6,160 nucleotides of DNA from positions 1 to 6,160 of the forward strand of contig JAFTKV010000270.1 of NCBI GenBank assembly GCA_017453085.1. The letters are read 5' to 3'. A program made the translations under genes and the position numbers. This DNA comes from Clostridia bacterium (GTDB lineage: Bacteria > Bacillota > Clostridia > Oscillospirales > CAG-272). This document shows positions 1 to 5,221 of the stretch, in pieces (the stretch's first letter is position 1; each line of letters starts with the position of its first letter). The notes below the pieces were generated by a model that was not told where the DNA came from, made no database searches, and saw only the letters and a program-made list of their open reading frames with translations.

Positions 1-834
1 AAGCTGGAGGAAAACCGCATCGAAACCGAGAAAAAGCTCACCGAGGCGGAGGAGCTCCGTGCGTCCTACGAGGCACTGCTCCGCGAGACCGAGGAAAAGC
101 TTCAGAAGAAGGTCGCCGAGGCGGAGAAGGAGCGGGACCGCGCCACCGAGCAGGCTCGCCGCATCGTAGAGAGCGCACGCGCCACCAGCGACTACGTCAT
201 GGCAGAGCTGGAAAAGGCAAAAAAAGCCAAAGAAACCGCCGAATTTGCCCAAAAGATGGAGGAAGCACGGAACAACATCCGCCGCTCCATGAAGGAATCC
301 TCCGAGGCGGTGAATCCCGTCATCACCCGATCTGCCGAGGACTACGTCCTGCCCCGCCCCCTGAAAAAGGGCGACGAGGTGGTGATCGTGTCCCTGAATC
401 AGAAGGGCGTGATCATGGCACTCGCCGACAAGCAGGGGCTGTACGCCGTCAAGGCCGGTATTTTGCAGACCCGCGTGCCCGAGTCGGATCTGATGCTGGC
501 AGAGGACGCCCTACCCACTACCTCCAAGAAGGAGAAGAAACGCCCTGCCGCCTCCGGCAAGGCTGGCAAGACCTCCGCAATGATCCGCGATTTCGCCAGC
601 GAGCTGGACATCCGCGGCATGAACGGCGAGGACGGCTGGTTCACGGTAGATCGCTATCTGGACACCGCCAAAATGGCAGGCGTGCACTCGGTGCGCATCA
701 TCCACGGCAAGGGCACCGGCGCACTGCGCAAAGCCCTCTGGAATTTCTTCCAAAAGGATCCCCGCATCGCATCCTACCGCTACGGACAATACGGCGAGGG
801 CGATCTGGGCGTGACGGTAATTGAACTCAAATGA
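1..834 (+). CDS. mutS2: Endonuclease MutS2, C-terminal part (Smr domain), 5' end outside window
   Basis: The frame is open from the first base and ends at TGA 832-834, giving the last 277 residues of a protein that is usually about 780-800 long. Residues 1 to about 105 are a charged Glu/Lys/Arg-rich coiled coil, as in the MutS2 region after the ATPase domain. Around residues 117-167 is a KOW-like beta segment beginning LKKGDEVVIV. The C-terminal 75 residues are an Smr domain with LDIRG (202-206; the family consensus is LDLRG) and HGKGTG (235-240), ending GVTVIELK. Known family role: MutS2 binds branched DNA or collided ribosomes, and the Smr domain has been assigned nuclease activity; in Bacillus it acts in ribosome rescue. 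The ATPase and clamp domains lie upstream of the window. A hairpin terminator follows 27 nt after the stop. An internal ATG at 199 is not a start, because coiled coil continues upstream of it. Confidence 0.95.
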   Translation, partial: KLEENRIETEKKLTEAEELRASYEALLRETEEKLQKKVAEAEKERDRATEQARRIVESARATSDYVMAELEKAKKAKETAEFAQKMEEARNNIRRSMKESSEAVNPVITRSAEDYVLPRPLKKGDEVVIVSLNQKGVIMALADKQGLYAVKAGILQTRVPESDLMLAEDALPTTSKKEKKRPAASGKAGKTSAMIRDFASELDIRGMNGEDGWFTVDRYLDTAKMAGVHSVRIIHGKGTGALRKALWNFFQKDPRIASYRYGQYGEGDLGVTVIELK

Positions 835-2123
835 TCCCATTTCCTCAATACAACGACAACAAGGCAGCACCTCTTTTCAGTGCTGCCTTCTTATTTTGGA
901 GCTATCGCCTCTATTCCGATCGCATCGAGATCGACCGGAATTTTATCCTCTCCCGCAGGACGGTGATCTCGCTGGACAAGATCGAGATGATCACCTCCGA
1001 GAGAGATCCCATCCTGTCCCGCTTCGGACGATGTAATCTGATCCTCACCTTCGCGGGCAATCTCTTCACCCTGTGGGGACTGCCCTTAGAGATCGCAGAC
1101 CGCCTGACGGCACAGCTGACCGACAGCGAGGAAGCCGAGATCGGATCGGTGCAGATTCCCGCAAAGGAGCTGCTGAAGAAATCGGCGATGAGCACGAAGC
1201 TGATCCGATACCTGTTCATTCTGGCGATCCTATGGGGTGCGGTCTTCCTGATGGGCAGCGATCTGATCGATTCACAGCTGGCGCATACTATCTCGGATGC
1301 GGTCTTCCGCCATCTGCTGGTGGCGGGCACGCTGGTGCTCTCTCTGGGTCTGCCTACAGTACTGCTTTGGCTGTGGGCGTTTACCGGCGGTTTTCTTCTG
1401 CAATACCTCAAATATTATCGCTATACCGCTACACGACGGGGAGAGCTGCTCTACTTCGAATACGGCTTTTTGATTCATCGGCGGATCTATCTGGATGCCC
1501 GACGGGTCACGCTGGTGGAGTTTCGGCAATCCCCCATGATGCGCGCCTTTGGATACGGCGAGCTTCACATCCGTGCGGTGGGACACAATCCCCGCTTTTT
1601 GAAGTCAAAGCTGCTCCTTCCCATCTTAAAGGAGGAGAAGCTTTCCGAGATCATGGCGATCCTCTTCCCTGCCATCCCCGAGAAGCCGCGCAAGACCTGC
1701 CGACGGTCACTACTCTACGATTTCATCTCGTGGAAGTGGCTCCTGCCGCTGCTTTGCCTGCCGCTTGGCCTCCTGATGGGGGCGGAGTGGCTGATCGTGG
1801 CGACCGTGAGTGGGTTGATGGTGACGGTATCTATCCTGTTAGAATACAAAAACGCCTACTTCGATCTTCTCGACGATCAGCAAACGCCTTCTCTTGTGAT
1901 CCTCTCCAAGGGCGGCTTCTATCGCACCGCCGCGTGGATCGATCGGGAGCGGGTGGAAATGCTGGCCATCAGCGGCTCCCGACGCAAGCTCCGCCGCGGA
2001 TACGCCAATGTGCGGGTCAAGGTCTTCGGGAAAAGCGGAACCTACGCGCTGATCCGCAACGTGGGGATCGCAGATAGCGCACCGCAAAGAAAGCAAGCAC
2101 GGTTCGGTGCGGGCGATTGGTGA
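831..2123 (+). CDS. Membrane protein with bacterial PH domains (DUF304/bPH2, YdbT-like); 5' end uncertain
   Basis: The 430-residue frame resembles YdbT-type membrane proteins, which carry repeated bPH2 (DUF304) domains separated by transmembrane pairs. Three PH-like segments are visible. The first is about 25-95 (SYRLYSDRIEI through the RFGRCNLILTFAG region). The second is about 195-280 (YRYTATRRGELLYFEYG, then the MMRAFGYGELHIR region). The third is about 340-415. Hydrophobic pairs lie at about 124-141 plus 161-190, and about 302-337. Its role is unknown; in Bacillus, ydbS/ydbT are linked to envelope stress and bacteriocin resistance. The ATG at 831 overlaps the mutS2 stop (ATGA) and has no visible Shine-Dalgarno. 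Codons 11-22 coincide with a hairpin terminator. No in-frame start lies between the hairpin and the first PH domain; the next in-frame candidates are GTG near 963 and ATG near 987, both inside the domain. The N-terminal membrane pair usual in YdbT is absent, so the gene may be 5'-truncated. Confidence 0.7.
   Translation: MIPFPQYNDNKAAPLFSAAFLFWSYRLYSDRIEIDRNFILSRRTVISLDKIEMITSERDPILSRFGRCNLILTFAGNLFTLWGLPLEIADRLTAQLTDSEEAEIGSVQIPAKELLKKSAMSTKLIRYLFILAILWGAVFLMGSDLIDSQLAHTISDAVFRHLLVAGTLVLSLGLPTVLLWLWAFTGGFLLQYLKYYRYTATRRGELLYFEYGFLIHRRIYLDARRVTLVEFRQSPMMRAFGYGELHIRAVGHNPRFLKSKLLLPILKEEKLSEIMAILFPAIPEKPRKTCRRSLLYDFISWKWLLPLLCLPLGLLMGAEWLIVATVSGLMVTVSILLEYKNAYFDLLDDQQTPSLVILSKGGFYRTAAWIDRERVEMLAISGSRRKLRRGYANVRVKVFGKSGTYALIRNVGIADSAPQRKQARFGAGDW
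861..897 (+). terminator. Rho-independent terminator of mutS2, inside the next reading frame
   Basis: The arms AAGGCAGCAC (861-870) and GTGCTGCCTT (880-889) are a perfect 10-bp inverted repeat around a 9-nt loop. They are followed by CTTATTTT, a T-rich but interrupted tail. It starts 27 nt after the mutS2 stop, the normal place for an intrinsic terminator. It lies within codons 11-22 of the following PH-domain frame, which is unusual. Confidence 0.75.
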
Positions 2124-2203
2124 ATTTCCCCTGCGGATGGGTGCCACCCAAGCGAAGGCGGCAAACCCATAATAGAGCCTTTGACCAACCTTACCTTCAC
2201 ACT

Positions 2204-2232
2204 AAAAACGCACCCATGACGGGTGCGTTTTT
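2204..2232. terminator. Bidirectional Rho-independent terminator between convergent genes
   Basis: AAAAACGCACCC (2204-2215) and GGGTGCGTTTTT (2221-2232) form a perfect 12-bp inverted repeat with a 5-nt loop. It gives a T tract on either strand. It ends the plus-strand PH-domain gene and the minus-strand operon, whose last stop lies 11 nt away at 2244. The 80 nt between the PH-gene stop and this hairpin (2124-2203) hold no other feature I can support. Confidence 0.92.
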
Positions 2233-2243
2233 GAGGTATATGG

Positions 2244-2777
2244 TTATTTGAGCAATCGTTCGATCCGAAGGGCGGATCGAAGGCGCAGCAGATACAGGGT
2301 CAGCAGTCGGGTCAGCGCAATATCGAAGATCACGGCGGTGATAGTAGCCAGCACGAAGACCGCTACTGCCATCCACACAGACTCCACGGGATAGGCAAAC
2401 ACGAAATGCCCCAGAATCACCATCACAGCCATGGCGATGTCCACGAAAACGATCTTGATCGCCCAGGAAATGCCCTTGGGAAGCCGCTCCGCCAGAGCCT
2501 TGACCAGCGGATAGCAGCCCATCACGAAGGAATATTCGACGGCAATAAACTTGTTGGGCAGCAGCAAAAACGCCAGAATCGAGGTCGCCAGCCAGATCAT
2601 TGTGGCAGTTCCCATGCCGATCTCGATCACCGCCAGCAGCACCAGCAGCGACGCCACGGCGGCAACGGTAAGATCCAGCACCTCAAAAAAGCAGCCCAGA
2701 TACAGGATCACTACGCTCAGCGCAACAAACAGAGAGGACAGCGCAAGAACCCGCGTTTTACGGGTATTCTTTCTCAA
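2244..2777 (-). CDS. Polytopic membrane protein, ECF-transporter S-component-like, unknown function
   Basis: The protein has 177 residues and is very hydrophobic, with five or six likely membrane segments at about 10-30, 37-53, 55-74, 80-96, 105-128 and 133-158. It has a basic N-terminus (RKNTRKTR) and a basic C-terminus (RLRSALRIERLLK). The size, the N-terminal pattern of basic residues followed by LALSSLFVALSVVILYLG, and the helix count resemble substrate-binding S-components of energy-coupling-factor transporters, but no vitamin-specific signature is seen. That link is therefore an inference. It is the last gene of the four-gene minus-strand unit and starts 13 nt after the J-domain gene. 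The start codon is TTG (2777-2775). A GGGGG run touching the upstream stop codon lies 8 nt before it, and GAAGGA lies even closer. No ATG precedes residue 55, so TTG is the only sensible start. Confidence 0.8.
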   Translation of the reverse strand: MRKNTRKTRVLALSSLFVALSVVILYLGCFFEVLDLTVAAVASLLVLLAVIEIGMGTATMIWLATSILAFLLLPNKFIAVEYSFVMGCYPLVKALAERLPKGISWAIKIVFVDIAMAVMVILGHFVFAYPVESVWMAVAVFVLATITAVIFDIALTRLLTLYLLRLRSALRIERLLK

Positions 2778-2790
2778 TTCCTTCGCCCCC

Positions 2791-3399
2791 TTAGCAGCAA
2801 CGGATCAGGTCACCGCCCATGCACTCACAGCAGCAGTCTGCACAGATCAGGCTGGAGCAGCAGTCGCAGGCGGTATCGGAAGAACTGGACGTGCGGTAGG
2901 GCTGACCGTGGGAGGCACTGCGGGAACGGAGCATCTCCAGCGCACGACGGTATTCGCCGTTGTTCGGATCCAGATAGCAGGCGGTCTCGTAATAGCGAAC
3001 CGCCTCGTAGTAGGCACCTCTTTGCGCCAGCACGCAGCCCTTGAGGAAGTTCCACTCGGCGTTGCGGGCGCTTTGGGGAATGCTGTCCAGAGTGATGTCC
3101 GCCTCGGAATAGCGACCCGAGTTGATCATATTGCGGATGCGGTAGAGCTCGGAGGTATAATCCCCGCCCTGGTCGCTGGAATAGGAGCGACCGCCGGAGG
3201 AATTTCCGCCCGCGCGCATTTTCTGAATCTGATCGTAGGCCTCGTTGATCTCCTTCATCTTCTCCTGTACCAGATCGGACAGAGGATTGTCTACGTAATT
3301 GTCGGGGTGGTACTTCCGTGCCAGTCCACGGTAGGCTTTCTTGATCTCTTCGTCGCTGGCGTCACGAGAGACGCCTAATACTTTATAGGGATCGTTCAT
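2791..3399 (-). CDS. J-domain (DnaJ-type) co-chaperone with TPR module and Cys-rich C-terminal tail
   Basis: The protein has 202 residues. Residues 1-60 are a J domain starting NDPYKVLGVSRDAS, with the HPD motif at 31-33 that activates the Hsp70 ATPase. A Gly/Ser linker (about 63-80) follows, then TPR-like helices at about 81-160. A Ser-rich spacer leads to a tail (178-202) with 10 Cys in 25 residues, ending in two Cys. It lacks the G/F region, CxxCxGxG zinc fingers and C-terminal substrate domains of true DnaJ, so it is a class C J-protein that probably recruits DnaK to a particular client. The TPR part is paralogous to that of the gene just upstream (22 of 73 positions identical, ungapped). 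The start ATG has TTAGGAG 6 nt ahead. It begins 31 nt after the upstream stop. The Cys tail could bind metal, but this is inference. Confidence 0.9.
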   Translation of the reverse strand: MNDPYKVLGVSRDASDEEIKKAYRGLARKYHPDNYVDNPLSDLVQEKMKEINEAYDQIQKMRAGGNSSGGRSYSSDQGGDYTSELYRIRNMINSGRYSEADITLDSIPQSARNAEWNFLKGCVLAQRGAYYEAVRYYETACYLDPNNGEYRRALEMLRSRSASHGQPYRTSSSSDTACDCCSSLICADCCCECMGGDLIRCC

Positions 3400-3430
3400 A
3401 TAGTTCTCCTAATCGGTTATTCATTCAAAT

Positions 3431-3838
3431 TCAGCAGGGACCGTCGCAGATCTCGCAACAGCATTCACAACAGCATTCTCCGCCGCATTCACAGCAAAAT
3501 TCGTTGGTACAGCATTTGTTGCCGCAACAGGATGGCAGACAGCCCGACTTCACTGTTTTACCTGATGCGGAAGGGACACCTTGCTCCTTCAGCTTTTTGC
3601 GGTATTCTTTCAGCCGCTCTTTGTAGGCTTTATTTTTCGGCTCCAGTTCAATGGCACGCCTTAACGAATAAAGCGCATCGTAATAGCGTTCCAGTTTGTC
3701 CTCGATTTCGGCACGAAAAACATACCATTCCCCGTCTCGCTCCGATTCGGGGATCTTATCCAGCTGGGCGAGCGCATCCTCGTACTGACCTGTCGCAAAG
3801 AGGCTTCGAGCCTCAAGCATTTCGTAGATGTCGGGCAT
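3431..3838 (-). CDS. Small TPR protein with extreme Cys-rich C-terminal tail
   Basis: From the ATG at 3838 this is a 135-residue protein. An alternative GTG at 3847 overlaps the upstream stop (GTGA) and would add three residues. The ATG is preferred because the only GGAG lies 10 nt before it but just 1 nt before the GTG. Residues about 5-82 form two TPR-like helical repeats with pattern ATGQYEDALAQLDKIPES and a second repeat around YYDALYSLRRAIELEP. A Lys-rich helix and short linker follow. The last 36 residues contain 16 Cys, with CC, CCC and CxC groups spaced by Glu and Gly. No signal peptide or lipobox is seen, so a cytoplasmic location is likely. The adjacent J-protein carries the same TPR-plus-Cys layout. 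It resembles no characterised protein I recognise; metal binding or a redox role is only a guess. Confidence 0.85.
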   Translation of the reverse strand: MPDIYEMLEARSLFATGQYEDALAQLDKIPESERDGEWYVFRAEIEDKLERYYDALYSLRRAIELEPKNKAYKERLKEYRKKLKEQGVPSASGKTVKSGCLPSCCGNKCCTNEFCCECGGECCCECCCEICDGPC

Positions 3839-3843
3839 ATCGG

Positions 3844-4725
3844 TCACTCTCCGTCAGAAGCACCCTTTTTGCAGCCTTCGCACGCCTTGCGATGGAGCAC
3901 CCGCTCTGCAACGGCGGGCATTCCCAGGTACAGGATGTTTTGCAGGATGTTTTGGAGTCCGGGATCGGCGATTTGCAGATCCTCCAGAGCCTTCGCCGCC
4001 TCGGACAGCTCGCAGTTGAGGGCGATCTCCATATTCTCGGCAAAATCCTCTCGCAGGTAGTCGCCGCCGAGAACGAAGGGATTGTAGTTCTTCTTTTTTG
4101 CGTCCTTTTCGGCGTCGTCTGCGGCGTCGAGCAGGTAGATCCACCGTCCGACTCTGCGTCCGATCTGGAAGAGCAGCTTTTTCGTCTCCCCTTCCTCGCC
4201 GTCGGCAAAGACGGTGCCCAGGAGGATTCCGAAGGTCTCGGCGCAGGCGTAGGGAGAGATCGCTTCCGCCTTCTCATCCCGGGAGATGAGGGCAAGAGCG
4301 TCTGCGATCACCGCATCCAGCTTACCGTCGCCCACGTTTTTCCTCCGCACCCGACCGGTCATCGGCAGGAGCGCGGCGGCTCCCAGCTTGCGGATGCCCT
4401 TTTTGTCGGCAACGTCGTCCTTTAAGTTGTAATAGACCAACAGTGCTGCCGCAGAGGCGGTCTTCTCCAGCGAGGGCGTCAGCTCCAGCGCAGGCTTGTT
4501 CTTGCGAAACGGATGGGCGATACAGCGGATCTTGCGAATCTGCGGCTTCTCGCCCGCCACCGCCATCCGCAGGATCGCCAGAAAAACGAAATCGTAGGAC
4601 AGCGTGAACGGCAGGATGCGGCTCTTTTGCTTGAGCGCGCGACACAGTCCGCAATAGGCGGCCTTGTAGAATTCATATTCCTTTACCTTCAGCTCACCCT
4701 GCAAGGGCTTGACGTAACCGAACAT
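3844..4725 (-). CDS. DUF5685-like protein, unknown function, first gene of the operon
   Basis: This is a 293-residue protein starting MFGYVKP, the start I recall for the DUF5685 family. The ATG at 4725 is chosen because GGAGGAG ends 3 nt before it; an in-frame ATG at 4743 would add six residues that overlap this ribosome binding site. Visible motifs include CGLC (25-28), C68 and H71 in CIAHP, an Asp-rich DDVAD (103-107), a second Asp-rich stretch with D200, D203, D204 and D208 before NYNPF, and CEGC (282-285). The protein is mostly helical and has no clear membrane segment. The paired Asp-rich motifs recall the all-helical isoprenoid synthase fold, and the Cys/His pairs could bind metal; both points are inference. 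The next gene begins within a few bases of its stop (or overlaps it as GTGA), so the two are probably translationally coupled. Confidence 0.82.
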   Translation of the reverse strand: MFGYVKPLQGELKVKEYEFYKAAYCGLCRALKQKSRILPFTLSYDFVFLAILRMAVAGEKPQIRKIRCIAHPFRKNKPALELTPSLEKTASAAALLVYYNLKDDVADKKGIRKLGAAALLPMTGRVRRKNVGDGKLDAVIADALALISRDEKAEAISPYACAETFGILLGTVFADGEEGETKKLLFQIGRRVGRWIYLLDAADDAEKDAKKKNYNPFVLGGDYLREDFAENMEIALNCELSEAAKALEDLQIADPGLQNILQNILYLGMPAVAERVLHRKACEGCKKGASDGE

Positions 4726-4728
4726 AAA

Positions 4729-4735
4729 CTCCTCC
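4729..4735 (-). promoter_or_regulatory. Ribosome binding site that sets the DUF5685-like start
   Basis: GGAGGAG on the minus strand ends 3 nt before the ATG at 4725; counted from the GGAGG core, the spacing is 5 nt. It lies inside the longer frame from 4743, which has no comparable site, so the shorter protein is preferred. Confidence 0.75.
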
Positions 4736-4770
4736 GCCTGCATCGGTTCGATGCGAATGATTCACCGTAT

Positions 4771-4801
4771 ATTATAATGGACGAAAAGAACAACACAGTA
4801 A
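4771..4801 (-). promoter_or_regulatory. Probable sigma-A promoter of the four-gene minus-strand operon
   Basis: A consensus TATAAT lies on the minus strand at 4776-4771, about 45 nt upstream of the ATG at 4725. The -35 element is weak: the best match is TTACTG (4801-4796) at 19 nt spacing, with ACTGTG (4799-4794) at 17 nt. It sits between the terminator of the upstream gene and the first gene of the operon, which supports its use. The rest of the gene-free stretch 4744-4881 holds only that terminator and otherwise nothing I can name. Confidence 0.55.
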
Positions 4802-4845
4802 CGAAAAGATGAACGTTCTGTAAATATTTGTGGATTGTATTGACG

Positions 4846-4879
4846 AAAAAAGAACCCGCCCTTGCGGACGGGATCTTTT
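4846..4879 (-). terminator. Rho-independent terminator of the Ser/Asn/Gln-rich protein gene
   Basis: On the minus strand AAAAGATCCCGTCC pairs with GGGCGGGTTCTTTT around a 5-6 nt loop (GCAA region), with two mismatches in 14 positions, and runs into TTCTTTTTT. It begins just after the stop at 4882. It insulates this gene from the operon promoter about 45 nt further on. Confidence 0.85.
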
Positions 4880-4881
4880 GC

Positions 4882-5133
4882 TCAGCGGCAGTTCTGGGAA
4901 TTGTTGGTGCTGCTGTTGGACTTGTTCTGGGTGCTGCTCTGAGATTTGTTCTGGGAGCTGCTCTGGGAGCTGCTCTGAGAGCTGTTGTTGGAAGAGTTCT
5001 GAGAGCTCTGAGAGTTCTGGGAGTTGCTCATTTTGTTATTGGTGTTGTTTTTTGCGTTCTGCATATTCTGGGTTCCTCCGTTTTGGCTGGTCTGCTTGTT
5101 CTGATTTTCAAAATTTTGACTCATTTTTTTCAA
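4882..5133 (-). CDS. Small Ser/Asn/Gln-rich low-complexity protein
   Basis: The product has 83 residues, of which 24 are Ser, 21 Asn and 15 Gln (72%). It has no Leu, Ile or Val, a single Phe, one Cys (82) and a basic net charge. Imperfect SSQ/SSSQ units repeat at 51-66, and the C-terminus is QNCR. It must be largely disordered. Similar Asn/Gln/Ser-rich small proteins occur in spore-forming Firmicutes, including gamma-type small acid-soluble spore proteins, but no SASP signature can be confirmed. The gene is real rather than compositional noise: AAAGGAG lies just upstream and a good terminator follows the stop. The start is either TTG at 5133 (4 nt after GGAG) or ATG at 5124 (13 nt after); neither spacing is ideal. 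It is divergent from manA. Confidence 0.72.
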   Translation of the reverse strand: MKKMSQNFENQNKQTSQNGGTQNMQNAKNNTNNKMSNSQNSQSSQNSSNNSSQSSSQSSSQNKSQSSTQNKSNSSTNNSQNCR

Positions 5134-5151
5134 AAATCTCCTTTCAAAAGA

Positions 5152-5180
5152 TTTACAAATTCATTATTGTCTGCTATAAT
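5152..5180 (+). promoter_or_regulatory. Sigma-A promoter of manA
   Basis: TTTACA (5152-5157), a 17-nt spacer, and TATAAT (5175-5180) preceded by TG, an extended -10. Transcription should start near 5187, leaving a leader of about 35 nt. The promoter lies in the 88-nt divergent gap shared with the Ser/Asn/Gln-rich gene, for which I see no equally clear promoter. Confidence 0.88.
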
Positions 5181-5207
5181 AGAGTTTATACAACGAATTC
5201 ATCCCGA

Positions 5208-5214
5208 AAAGGAG
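5208..5214 (+). promoter_or_regulatory. Ribosome binding site of manA
   Basis: AAAGGAG ends 7 nt before the ATG at 5222, near-optimal spacing. The 12-mer AAAGGAGATTTT around it (5208-5219) recurs in inverted orientation ahead of the divergent gene (5144-5133). Confidence 0.9.
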
Positions 5215-5221
5215 ATTTTAT

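Noticed and set aside
1073..2077. Overlapping plus-strand frame of 334 codons within the PH-domain gene
   Set aside because: Arg/Pro/Gly-rich composition typical of an out-of-frame shadow; the other frame has PH domains and membrane segments.
2138..2150. Palindrome TGGGTGCCACCCA after the PH-domain gene
   Set aside because: Only four pairs remain with a 5-nt loop and there is no T tract; the hairpin at 2204-2232 is the real terminator.
2551..3378. Plus-strand frame of 275 codons across the J-protein gene
   Set aside because: It runs antisense to a J domain with HPD and across the Cys tail; Ala/Gly/Val-rich low-information sequence with no ribosome binding site seen.
3431..3532. Calling the small TPR protein a metallothionein
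   Set aside because: Cys density alone is not enough. The protein has a TPR scaffold and no known metallothionein family pattern, so it is left as unknown.
3532..4425. Plus-strand frame of 297 codons opposite the TPR and DUF5685-like genes
   Set aside because: It spans the junction of two well-supported minus-strand genes and shows no recognisable motif.
4773..4778. TATAAT on the plus strand
   Set aside because: It is the near-palindromic counterpart of the minus-strand -10. No -35 is found at 17 nt and no plus-strand gene follows beyond an 11-codon frame.
4885..5035. Short repeated units resembling a direct-repeat array
   Set aside because: The repeats come from Ser and Gln codon runs in the small protein. 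There is no constant repeat length and there are no unique spacers, so this is not CRISPR.
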